A DNA stretch of 64,000 nucleotides, taken from the NCBI GenBank assembly GCA_947428835.1, contig CANENE010000004.1:62001-126000 (forward strand), written 5' to 3'. How positions within the stretch are numbered: the first letter of the stretch is position 1; every line of letters begins with the position of its first letter. This DNA is from an uncultured bacterium (GTDB taxonomy: Bacteria; Cyanobacteriota; Vampirovibrionia; Gastranaerophilales; Gastranaerophilaceae). The notes under the pieces are model-generated. The model was not told where the DNA came from, made no database searches, and saw only the letters and a list, made by a program, of their open reading frames with translations. The position numbers were made by a program, and so were the translations under genes. Of this stretch, positions 1-6,475 are shown piece by piece.

Positions 1-866
1 TCAACATCTTTTACGAAATTTTCAAGCAAATCAGAAGCTACAAAATAATTTTCGCCGTTATATTCAAAAATTGTATAATCAAATCTCGGGTTTAGACAGA
101 TACCATTATTAGATGGAATTGTCCAGGGAGTTGTTGTCCATATTATTGAATATAATTTGTTATTTGAATTTATGCCCGCTTTTTCATATAGTTTTTTAGC
201 ATCTTTGACTTCAAATTTTACATAAATAGAATCAGAAGAGATATCCGCGTATTCAACTTCAGCTTCTGCTAGAGCCGTTTCGCAATCTGCGCACCAATAA
301 ACAGGTTTTAGGCCCTTTTCAATATAGTCTTTTTTATACATTTCACCAAATACTCTGATTTGCTCTGCTTCATAGCCTGGGGCAATTGTCAAATATGGAT
401 TTTCCCAGTTGCCAAGTACGCCAAGGCGTTTAAATGCCGCTTCTTGTCCTTTTAGGGAATTATGAGCGTAATCTCTGCATTTTTGTCTTAATTCACCTTC
501 TGTTATAGAGTGTCTTCCGCCTTTGAGGTTTTTTACAACAGCATTTTCAATAGGAAGACCATGGGCATCGTACCCCGGGACATAAGGCGCAAAGTAGCGT
601 GTTTGGGTTTTGTATTTTATAATAATATCTTTTAAAATTTTATTTAAAGCGGTTCCAACGTGAATTTTATCGGAACTAAGATATGGAGGGCCGTCATGTA
701 AAACGAAGCTTTTATTGTCTTTGTTTTTTTCAAGCATTTTATTATATATATCGTTTTGTTCCCAAAATTTTTGAATTTCAAGTTCGCGTACAGTCGCATT
801 AGCCCTCATGGCCAGTGTCGTATTTGGAAGGTTAAGTGTATCTTTTAATTGTTTATCTTCAGCCAT
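1..866 (-). CDS. ileS: Isoleucyl-tRNA synthetase, N-terminal part (runs off the window)
   Basis: Charges tRNA-Ile with isoleucine in the cytoplasm. Only the first 288 codons are inside the window; the 3' part lies to the left. The protein starts MAEDKQLKDTLNLP and carries the class I signature region DGPPY...KIHVGTALNKILKD, so the HIGH motif reads HVGT here. The editing-domain stretch WTTTPWTIPSN is near the left edge. The ATG at 866 is preceded by GAGGTATGAA, a good ribosome site. The gene is divergent from secA, sharing a 117-bp spacer. Identity is secure from the class I motifs and the IleRS-specific spacing. Confidence 0.95.
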   Translation of the reverse strand, partial: MAEDKQLKDTLNLPNTTLAMRANATVRELEIQKFWEQNDIYNKMLEKNKDNKSFVLHDGPPYLSSDKIHVGTALNKILKDIIIKYKTQTRYFAPYVPGYDAHGLPIENAVVKNLKGGRHSITEGELRQKCRDYAHNSLKGQEAAFKRLGVLGNWENPYLTIAPGYEAEQIRVFGEMYKKDYIEKGLKPVYWCADCETALAEAEVEYADISSDSIYVKFEVKDAKKLYEKAGINSNNKLYSIIWTTTPWTIPSNNGICLNPRFDYTIFEYNGENYFVASDLLENFVKDV

Positions 867-983
867 TTCATACCTCTATTTGTAACTTTTGTAATTATTA
901 TACTATAAATTTTTTTTATGATAACATTATTTTATACATCACATCTTTTATTTTAAAACAAGGGAGTTTGAGGACAAACAAAT

Positions 984-3623
984 ATGGCACTGATTGATAT
1001 ACTTTTAAAAATATTCAAAGACCCGAATGTCAGAAAAATTAATAAAATTATGCCTATTGTTGATAGGATAAATGAGCTTGAAGAAGAATTTTCAAAACTT
1101 ACAGATGACGAGCTTAAAGCCAAGACATCGGAATTTAGAGAAATCCTGTCAAAAAGAGAAACTTCAAACGATATTGAACAAGATAGAATTTTAGAAAAAA
1201 AGGCGCTTGATGAGATTTTGCCCGAAGCTTTTGCGACAGTCAGAGAAGCAGGAAAACGTGTTTTAAATCTCCGTCATTTTGATGTTCAATTAATAGGGGG
1301 TATTTTTCTGCATGATGGTCATATTGCGGAGATGAGAACAGGAGAAGGTAAAACCCTGGTTGCTACACTTCCTGCTTATCTTAATGCGCTTACGGGAAAA
1401 GGTGTTCATATAGTAACGGTTAATGATTATCTTGCAAAACGTGATAGAGACTGGATGGGTAAAATCTATGAATTTTTGGGTTTAACCGTCGGTGTTATTT
1501 TATCAAGCGGCGAATATAATTCCTATGAAAATAAAAAACAGGCCTACAGATGTGATATCACTTATGGAACAAACAACGAATTCGGTTTCGATTATTTAAG
1601 AGATAATATGGCAACAGATGTTGAAAATCTTGTTCAAAGGCCGTATAACTACGCTATTATCGACGAAGTCGATTCTATCTTAATTGATGAAGCAAGAACG
1701 CCTTTGATTATTTCGGGCCGTCTTGAAAAATCAGCAGAAACATATAAATTAATGTCAAAAATTGCGCCGCAGCTTGAAAAAAATGTTGACTATGAAGTAG
1801 ATGAAAAAAATAAAAACATAATCTATACAGAAGCAGGTGTAATTAAGGCAGAAAAGCTTTTGGGGGTTGAAGAGCTCTTTGATATGAAAACGCAGTATGC
1901 ACACTATCTTCTTCAAGCGCTAAAGGCAAAGGAACTTTTTATAAAAGATACGGATTATGTCGTTAAAAACGATGAAGTAATGATTGTAGATGAATTTACA
2001 GGCCGTATTATGGAAGGGCGCCGCTGGTCGGAAGGACTTCATCAGGCAATTGAAGCTAAAGAAAACGTTAAAATTCAAGATGAAACACAAACCCTTGCAT
2101 CTATTACATTTCAAAATCTTTTCAGACTGTATCCGAAATTATCCGGCATGACAGGGACTGCCATGACAGAAGAAGCCGAATTTGGAAAAATCTATAATCT
2201 TCAGGTTACCCAAATCCCGACAAATAAAGAAGATGCAAGAGTTAATTATCCTGATATTATCTATAAAACACGTGCTAAAAAATATGAATATGTTGCAAAA
2301 GAAATTGCTAAGCTTTCAAAAGAAGGAAGACCAATTTTGGTAGGTACTATATCTATTGAAAAATCAGAATATTTGTCTTCTTTGCTAAAAAAAATGGGAA
2401 TTAAGCACAATGTCTTAAATGCCAAACATCACGAAAAAGAAGCATATATTATAGCTCAAGCAGGAAGACTTGGAGCAGTTACAATTGCAACTAATATGGC
2501 AGGGCGCGGTACCGATATTTTACTTGGCGGTAATGCTGAATATCTTGCAAAAGAAGAACTTGATAAAATGGGAATTACAAAAGAAAATCCCAATTATGAA
2601 AATATTAAAAATGATGCACTAACAAGAGCTAGAGAAATTACCCAACAAGAGCACGATAAAGTAGTTGCATTGGGAGGCTTGCATGTTATAGGTACCGAAA
2701 GACACGAGTCACGCCGTATCGATAATCAATTAAGAGGCCGTGCTGCCCGTCAGGGAGACCCCGGATCTACGAGATTTTTCTTATCTTTGGAAGATGATTT
2801 GATGAGAATTTTTGGCGGCGAAAAAATTGCACAATTGATGACTATGCTAAATGTTGATGATGATACTGCAATTGAAAATGTTCTTATTACCCGCCAAATT
2901 GAATCTGCTCAAAAGAAAGTTGAAACATATCACTTTGATATCAGAAAATCTGTTTTGGAATACGATGATGTTATGAATATTCAAAGGGAAAAATTTTATC
3001 ATCAAAGAAGAAGAGTTTTGGCAAAAGAAAACCTCAAAAACGACATTGAATTTATGATTACAAAAGAAGTTGAAAGGCTGATTGGTCAATATGTAAGCAA
3101 GGATATGTCACCTCAGGAATATATATATGATGACATTAATATGCTTGTTAAAGAATATACAAGTATATTCCCGCAGCTTAAGGATAAAGTAAAATTTGAA
3201 AGCATAAAAGATTTAAGACCATCAGAAATAAATAACAAGCTGCAAATGCTTGCCCAAGAAGGATACAGAGATTTTGAAATTGAAACAATAAATGACTTTA
3301 ATTCCGTTATGACTCAGTATTATGCAAATGATTTCAAAGTTCAAGAACCCTTCAAAGATGATAATATCTTAAGACATGTGGAAAGAGATATACTTTTGCA
3401 GGTGGTGGATGCAAAATGGATTGACCATTTGGGAAATATTGACACTTTGAAAGATTCAATAGGTCTTGTTGCTTATGGGCAAAAAGATCCGCTTATTGAA
3501 TATAAAAAAGAAGCTTACAATCTCTTCAATGCACTAATGGCAGAAATTCAATCCGAAGCTGTCCGCCATTTATTCAGGGCAAAGTTTGGTGTTCAGATAT
3601 ATGATGAAACACAAAATGTCTAG
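984..3623 (+). CDS. secA: Preprotein translocase ATPase SecA
   Basis: Motor ATPase that pushes preproteins through SecYEG. The 879-residue protein has Walker A GEGKT at about 120-124, the DEAD-like DEVD at about 227-230 followed by SILIDEARTP, the TNMAGRGTDI helicase motif and the RIDNQLRGRAARQGDPGS motif, so both nucleotide-binding folds are present. The C-terminus stops at about the end of the helical wing and lacks the cysteine-rich zinc tail (CxCxnCH/C) that binds SecB in proteobacteria. It begins after a weak ribosome site (GAGG) and is monocistronic; a small-gene promoter lies 27 bp downstream of its stop. Confidence 0.98.
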   Translation: MALIDILLKIFKDPNVRKINKIMPIVDRINELEEEFSKLTDDELKAKTSEFREILSKRETSNDIEQDRILEKKALDEILPEAFATVREAGKRVLNLRHFDVQLIGGIFLHDGHIAEMRTGEGKTLVATLPAYLNALTGKGVHIVTVNDYLAKRDRDWMGKIYEFLGLTVGVILSSGEYNSYENKKQAYRCDITYGTNNEFGFDYLRDNMATDVENLVQRPYNYAIIDEVDSILIDEARTPLIISGRLEKSAETYKLMSKIAPQLEKNVDYEVDEKNKNIIYTEAGVIKAEKLLGVEELFDMKTQYAHYLLQALKAKELFIKDTDYVVKNDEVMIVDEFTGRIMEGRRWSEGLHQAIEAKENVKIQDETQTLASITFQNLFRLYPKLSGMTGTAMTEEAEFGKIYNLQVTQIPTNKEDARVNYPDIIYKTRAKKYEYVAKEIAKLSKEGRPILVGTISIEKSEYLSSLLKKMGIKHNVLNAKHHEKEAYIIAQAGRLGAVTIATNMAGRGTDILLGGNAEYLAKEELDKMGITKENPNYENIKNDALTRAREITQQEHDKVVALGGLHVIGTERHESRRIDNQLRGRAARQGDPGSTRFFLSLEDDLMRIFGGEKIAQLMTMLNVDDDTAIENVLITRQIESAQKKVETYHFDIRKSVLEYDDVMNIQREKFYHQRRRVLAKENLKNDIEFMITKEVERLIGQYVSKDMSPQEYIYDDINMLVKEYTSIFPQLKDKVKFESIKDLRPSEINNKLQMLAQEGYRDFEIETINDFNSVMTQYYANDFKVQEPFKDDNILRHVERDILLQVVDAKWIDHLGNIDTLKDSIGLVAYGQKDPLIEYKKEAYNLFNALMAEIQSEAVRHLFRAKFGVQIYDETQNV

Positions 3624-3649
3624 TTTTCATAGGCATTTTCTTATTTTTT

Positions 3650-3709
3650 TGTAAACTTTTGTAAATAATTCAACTAAAACATTAAAGTTGAATTATTTTG
3701 GGTCGATAA
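3650..3709 (+). promoter_or_regulatory. HLR1 box plus sigma-28-type promoter, copy 1
   Basis: The 16-bp HLR1 (RpaB-type) box lies at 3650-3665, reading TTTACAAAAGTTTACA on the minus strand. After 17 bp comes the -35 TAAAGTTG (3683-3690), then 11 bp, then the -10 GTCGATAA (3702-3709). A leader inverted repeat follows at 3717-3739 (GGAAATGT, 7-nt loop, ACATGTCC, one mismatch), then the conserved CGATACACAC box. It serves a small gene that is now broken. Confidence 0.75.
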
Positions 3710-3777
3710 CTTATTTGGAAATGTTTAAGATACATGTCCTCGCGATACACACAAGTTTAGACCAGGAAGGAAAATTT

Positions 3778-3984
3778 ATGAAAAACAACGATGCAGGCCG
3801 TACAATTAAAATCATGTACAAAAATGTCGAGTACTAATTTAATTTGGAGAATTTGGTTTCCGTACTTAAATATTTAGGGGATAACAAAAAGATTGATGTA
3901 AATGACAAAGAAGGCATAATTGAAATACTTAAGCAGCATAAAATATACGATGAACTTTTTCTTCAAGAGATTTCAAAATTATAA
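3778..3984 (+). pseudogene. Small-protein family member, copy 1 (premature stop)
   Basis: First of five paralogues in the window; function unknown. It starts MKNNDAGRTIKI after AGGAAGGA and reads in one frame to 3984 except for TAA at 3835-3837 (codon 20), where the paralogues have Glu, Gln or Lys, so one base change explains the stop. Downstream the frame still encodes the family's C-terminal motif (IYDELFLQEISKL). Promoter and leader remain conserved, so the loss looks recent, or the leader RNA may still matter. A short N-terminal peptide could still be made. Confidence 0.75.
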
Positions 3985-3996
3985 AATAAATTATTT

Positions 3997-4025
3997 AATA
4001 GGTGCATGGTTTCCGTGCACCTATT
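3997..4025 (+). terminator. Stem-loop after copy 1
   Basis: A 13-bp stem (AATAGGTGCATGG against CCGTGCACCTATT, one G-T pair) closes a TTT loop. The T-tract after it is poor, so termination strength is uncertain. Confidence 0.5.
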
Positions 4026-4069
4026 TGCAGGCTGATTTATTATAACTTGAGCAAATATGATTAACATTT

Positions 4070-4129
4070 TGTAAACATTTGTAAAAAATTCAAATTTTAT
4101 CCTAAAGTTGAAAAATGTTCAGCCGATAA
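4070..4129 (+). promoter_or_regulatory. HLR1 box plus sigma-28-type promoter, copy 2
   Basis: HLR1 box at 4070-4085 (TTTACAAATGTTTACA on the minus strand), 17-bp gap, -35 TAAAGTTG at 4103-4110, 11-bp gap, -10 GCCGATAA at 4122-4129. The -35 differs from the enterobacterial sigma-28 consensus TAAAGTTT only in the last base, and the -10 is identical to it. A leader hairpin (GAAGTGT, loop, ACACTTT) and the ACGATACACAC box follow before the start codon at 4200. Confidence 0.8.
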
Positions 4130-4199
4130 TAATTTTAGAAGTGTTTAGTTTACACTTTCTAACGATACACACTAACAAGACAAAGGAAGGAAAAATTTT

Positions 4200-4436
4200 A
4201 TGGAAAACGATGCAAGCCGCAAAATTAAAATTACATTCAAAAGAGCAGAGTATGAGATTAGAACAAAAGAGCTGGTCAATGTCTTTAGAACTTTAAAAAG
4301 CGGCCAAAAACTTGAACTTCGAAAAAAGGAAAATATTTTAAAACTCTTCAAAGAATGTAAGTTATACGATGAAGATTTTCTTAAGGTAATGTCAAGTTTG
4401 CAAAAGAGAGCTAAAAAATCCAAGAAACAGTCTTGA
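4200..4436 (+). CDS. Small-protein family member, copy 2 (78 aa, unknown function)
   Basis: I do not recognise the function. The protein begins MENDASRKIKITFKRAEYEI, has a short beta-like start, two probable helices, the family motif LYDEDFLKVMSSL, and a lysine-rich tail (QKRAKKSKKQS). There is no signal peptide or membrane segment, so it is probably cytosolic; the basic tail could bind nucleic acid or an acidic partner, which is a guess. The ribosome site AAAGGAAGG precedes ATG. Its stop codon lies inside the -35 region of the downstream antisense RNA promoter. Homology with copies 1, 3, 4 and 5 shows it is a real gene. Confidence 0.8.
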   Translation: MENDASRKIKITFKRAEYEIRTKELVNVFRTLKSGQKLELRKKENILKLFKECKLYDEDFLKVMSSLQKRAKKSKKQS

Positions 4437-4588
4437 AAAATCAAGAAAGTGGTTTATAATAAAAATACAGGGGGAAGCCCCAAAGAAACATTACTTCTTC
4501 GAGGCTTCACTTCATACCCTATAAACAAATTAGAATAATCTTTAAAATTCTTTAAAATTGCTATTATGACCGTAATAGCAATTTTTAT
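4433..4588 (+). ncRNA. Candidate antisense antitoxin RNA, module A
   Basis: A sigma-70-type promoter TTGAAA (4433-4438), 16 bp, TATAAT (4455-4460) predicts a start near 4467. The RNA would end at a strong intrinsic terminator: stem AAAATTGCTATTA (4554-4566) against TAATAGCAATTTT (4573-4585), then a T-rich tract. The body holds a GAAGCC/GGCTTC pairing. The RNA is fully antisense to the hydrophobic peptide gene on the minus strand, and the terminator stem lies inside that coding region. Confidence 0.65.
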
Positions 4589-4603
4589 TGCTGATTTATT
4601 CAT
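4454..4603 (-). CDS. Small hydrophobic peptide, module A (49 codons, candidate type I toxin)
   Basis: The ATG at 4603 follows a near-perfect ribosome site AAAGGAGGTGAAATT. The peptide begins MNKSAIKIAITVIIAIL, a short hydrophobic membrane-like segment matching the module B peptide (IKIAIKAIIAIL). Module B stops at codon 25; here an altered frame after the hydrophobic part adds a 30-residue polar tail, so copy A may be a decayed or modified form. Its internal repeat forms the terminator of the opposing RNA. Type I toxins are typically short, hydrophobic and opposed by an antisense RNA; toxicity is inferred only. Confidence 0.55.
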   Translation of the reverse strand: MNKSAIKIAITVIIAILKNFKDYSNLFIGYEVKPRRSNVSLGLPPVFLL

Positions 4604-4609
4604 AATTTC

Positions 4610-4657
4610 ACCTCCTTTCCAACCAATTCTTCATAAATTGTCTGTGTTGGGAGAGGT
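4610..4657 (-). promoter_or_regulatory. Ribosome-site sequestering hairpin, module A leader
   Basis: In the peptide mRNA, CCAAC (4650-4646) pairs with GTTGG (4623-4619), and ACCTC (4657-4653) can pair with GAGGT of the Shine-Dalgarno (4614-4610). The equivalent stem in module B is CCTAGC/GCTAGG, so the pairing is kept while the bases change. Confidence 0.55.
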
Positions 4658-4681
4658 TAGGTATTTACCCTTTTTGGGTTT

Positions 4682-4711
4682 ATTATAACTTATGATAAAC
4701 TTTTTTGTAAA
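4682..4711 (-). promoter_or_regulatory. Probable promoter of the module A peptide mRNA
   Basis: On the minus strand, TTTACA (4711-4706), 18 bp, TATAAT (4687-4682). The -35 sits inside the HLR1 box of small-gene copy 3 (4706-4721), so a protein bound to that box should block this promoter. Confidence 0.45.
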
Positions 4712-4765
4712 CATTTGTAAAAAATTCAAATTTTATCCTAAAGTTGAAAAATGTTCAGCCGATAA
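4706..4765 (+). promoter_or_regulatory. HLR1 box plus sigma-28-type promoter, copy 3
   Basis: HLR1 at 4706-4721 (TTTACAAATGTTTACA on the minus strand), 17 bp, -35 TAAAGTTG at 4739-4746, 11 bp, -10 GCCGATAA at 4758-4765. The leader hairpin is GGAAGTGT (4773-4780), a 7-nt loop, ACATTTCC (4788-4795), with one G-T pair, followed by ACGATACACAC. Confidence 0.8.
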
Positions 4766-4833
4766 CTAATTTGGAAGTGTTTAAAATACATTTCCTGACG
4801 ATACACACCAAACTAGATAAGGAAAGGAAAATT

Positions 4834-5076
4834 ATGGAAAACGATGCAAGCCGAATGATTAAGATTAGATTTAGAAATTTGGATTATCAAATCAGAACAA
4901 AAGAACTAACCTTTTTGTTTAAAGCACTTGAAAGAATCAGAGAAGGCAGATGCGAAGCAAGAATTAAAAGCAACAGAGACATTCTTAATTTGATGGACAG
5001 GCACAATTTATATGATGAGTATTTTTTAAACAAGATGTCAAAGTTGAGAAAGAGAAATGCAAAATGTAAAAGTTAG
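4834..5076 (+). CDS. Small-protein family member, copy 3 (80 aa, unknown function)
   Basis: Closest to copy 2: MENDASRMIKIRFRNLDYQI at the start, RTKEL in the middle, LYDEYFLNKMSKL near the end, then a basic tail (RKRNAKCKS). I chose ATG 4834 after AAGGAAAGGAAA because it matches the other copies; a longer frame from 4744 would run through the promoter -10 and leader. The charge pattern and absence of a membrane segment suggest a cytosolic protein. It is followed directly by the second antisense RNA promoter, repeating the arrangement of copy 2 and showing tandem duplication of a unit of roughly 620 bp. Confidence 0.8.
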   Translation: MENDASRMIKIRFRNLDYQIRTKELTFLFKALERIREGRCEARIKSNRDILNLMDRHNLYDEYFLNKMSKLRKRNAKCKS

Positions 5077-5078
5077 TC

Positions 5079-5225
5079 TTGAAAAATCATGAAAATGATT
5101 TATAATAAGAATATAGGGGTAAGCTCCAAAGAAACAAGACTTCCTTGAGGCTTCACTTCACACCCTATAACAAAGAATAAATAAATGTTAAAATTGCTAT
5201 AATTGCCTTTATAGCAATTTTTATT
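5079..5225 (+). ncRNA. Candidate antisense antitoxin RNA, module B
   Basis: Promoter TTGAAA (5079-5084), 16 bp, TATAAT (5101-5106); predicted start near 5113, length about 110 nt. The terminator is AAAATTGCTATAA (5190-5202), 6-nt loop, TTATAGCAATTTT (5209-5221) with a T-rich tail. The RNA covers nearly the whole coding region of the 24-aa peptide on the other strand. Promoter, body and terminator are conserved with module A. Confidence 0.7.
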
Positions 5226-5239
5226 TGTTCATTTGTCAT
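5165..5239 (-). CDS. 24-aa hydrophobic peptide, module B (candidate type I toxin)
   Basis: ATG at 5239 with the ribosome site AAGGAGGCGAAT. The peptide begins MTNEQIKIAIKAIIAIL and ends TFIYSLL: a short polar head, one lysine in a hydrophobic helix, and no tail. Size, hydrophobicity, opposing RNA and locked ribosome site all match the general plan of type I toxins acting at the inner membrane, but I do not recognise it as a named family. It lies 3' of a broken HTH gene on the same strand, which could supply readthrough transcription; no clear promoter of its own was seen. Confidence 0.65.
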   Translation of the reverse strand: MTNEQIKIAIKAIIAILTFIYSLL

Positions 5240-5244
5240 ATTCG

Positions 5245-5289
5245 CCTCCTTCCTAGCCAATTCTTCACAATTGTCTGTGCTAGGGGAGG
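5245..5289 (-). promoter_or_regulatory. Ribosome-site sequestering hairpin, module B leader
   Basis: CCTAGC (5284-5279) pairs perfectly with GCTAGG (5257-5252); the stem continues after a 2-nt bulge with CCTCC (5289-5285) against GGAGG (5249-5245), which is the Shine-Dalgarno core. Translation would need the 5' arm to be opened or removed. Confidence 0.6.
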
Positions 5290-5314
5290 GTTGGGCGCTT
5301 ACCCTTTTAATTTT

Positions 5315-5588
5315 TTATTCATCTATCAAAGTAAAATCTTCACCAAGCTCGTCTTCTAGCATTTTCATAAGCTTGGATGGCTTTAAGCCAAGTGCTTGGG
5401 CAATTCTATAGAAACTTGTAATTTTGCAATCAATAAGCCCACGCTCAACCCTACTTAGATTACTTACATCTATGTCGTATGCATGCGAAAAATTTCTTCC
5501 TGAAAGCCCTTTTTTTTGTTCTTATTTTTCGGACAATTTCACCCAATTGTTTAGTTATTTGTAAAGTTTCTTTACTATGGCGTTGCAT
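5315..5588 (-). pseudogene. HTH regulator, frameshifted paralogue of 5667-5939
   Basis: Starts MQRHSKETLQ and, after a run of eight A residues (plus-strand T run ending about 5517), the reading frame shifts by one base. In the second frame it continues as a DNA-binding HTH ending LKPSKLMKMLEDELGEDFT, identical over that stretch to the intact neighbour. One extra A explains the break. The lesion lies in a homopolymer, so either slippage or sequencing error is possible. The N-terminal frame alone would give only a short peptide. Confidence 0.7.
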
Positions 5589-5599
5589 ATAAATAATTG

Positions 5600-5665
5600 A
5601 AGCATCCTTTCCAACCATACCTAGTGTATTGTCTGAGTCAAGAAGGGTTATACTGCCCTTTTAAA
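5600..5665 (-). repeat. Third, degenerate copy of the toxin-type leader
   Basis: Shares with the leaders of modules A and B the run ATTGTCTG (plus strand), an adjacent TTTCCAACCA and the TACCCTTTT-like end. It lies between the two HTH paralogues, where a peptide would be expected, but leads into the broken HTH start instead. It indicates that an HTH-plus-leader unit was duplicated. Confidence 0.45.
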
Positions 5666-5666
5666 T

Positions 5667-5939
5667 CTATTCGTCTATCAAAGTAAAATCTTCGCCAAGC
5701 TCGTCTTCTAGCATTTTCATAAGTTTGGATGGCTTTAAGCCAAATGCTTGAGCAATTTTATAAAAAGTTATAACTTTACAATCAATTGTACCTTTTTCAA
5801 TTCTATAAAAGTGTCCTGAATCAATTTCATATTCGCAAGAAAATTTATGTTTTGAAATGCCCGTATCTTGCCGCAATTTTTCAACCAACGCGCCAAGTGT
5901 TAAGCTAAGTTTTGTAGAATTTTCATTTCGATGTTGCAT
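5667..5939 (-). CDS. HTH-type regulator (90 aa)
   Basis: A cro/C1-like helix-turn-helix protein: SLTLGALVEKLRQ leads into the recognition part ISKHKFSCEYEIDSGHFYRIEKG, then an acidic C-terminus DELGEDFTLIDE. I use the internal ATG at 5939 because the paralogue at 5588 starts at the same place (MQ-); a longer frame reaches 5987. The sequence TTATGTTTATATGC occurs twice just upstream, 36 bp apart, which could be an operator. It probably controls the local toxin-type genes or itself; no partner is proven. Confidence 0.7.
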   Translation of the reverse strand: MQHRNENSTKLSLTLGALVEKLRQDTGISKHKFSCEYEIDSGHFYRIEKGTIDCKVITFYKIAQAFGLKPSKLMKMLEDELGEDFTLIDE

Positions 5940-6012
5940 ATAAACATAATAGTTGCTATTATTATAAATAGTTCGGCATATAAACATAACAATTAAAGGA
6001 GTAATAATGGTA

Positions 6013-6357
6013 CTATTTTTTCATAGCGAGTAAAATATTATAAATTTCTTGCAGTTTTGCGTTTTCAAAACTTGGAAGCATTCTTTTAATTTTAGAAATA
6101 TAATCTATATCGTTTTGAGAGAAATTCTCCAATCTTCTACTAAAAAAAATATTTGGTTCAACTTCAAAAACGTTACATAAAGCAATTAAAAGTTCGCTTG
6201 AAACAAAATTTCTTCCAGTCTCAATTCTTGTTATAGTTTGTGTTTGAACTCCTACACGTTCGGCAAGTTCTTCTTGTGTGAGTTTATTCAGCTCTCTTAG
6301 TTTTTTAACTGCATTGCCAAATAATTTTTTTAGTTCATTGCTATCTATCATACACAT
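6013..6357 (-). CDS. XRE-family transcriptional regulator
   Basis: 114 residues. The HTH is at about residues 12-70: NAVKKLRELNKLTQEELAE, followed by the recognition helix region GVQTQTITRIETGR. The C-terminal 40 residues are a helical tail and could mediate dimerisation. Typical of single-domain XRE regulators found in mobile islands. No strong ribosome site precedes the ATG; the second Met (6351) is an alternative start. It is not closely similar to the two HTH paralogues to its left. Confidence 0.8.
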   Translation of the reverse strand: MCMIDSNELKKLFGNAVKKLRELNKLTQEELAERVGVQTQTITRIETGRNFVSSELLIALCNVFEVEPNIFFSRRLENFSQNDIDYISKIKRMLPSFENAKLQEIYNILLAMKK

Positions 6358-6475
6358 TATGATAATAATTTTTTTATCTATTACTATCGCACTAAATGGT
6401 AATAAACATGCATTTAAATAAAAGTTTATTTATTCTAAACAAAAAAAGTATACATTTTATGTAAGGAAAAAAATA

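Noticed and set aside
841-905. TTACA repeats in the ileS leader resembling an HLR1 box
   Set aside because: The two TTACA half-sites are 9 bp apart rather than 10, so it does not fit the box, and its position in the leader differs from the other sites.
3778-5076. Small proteins as FlgM-type anti-sigma factors
   Set aside because: A sigma-28-type promoter and small size fit FlgM, but the beta-like start and DE-FL motif do not resemble it; no evidence of sigma binding.
5315-5588. Programmed frameshift at A8
   Set aside because: No stimulatory structure is visible and the paralogue has no such run; an extra base is simpler.
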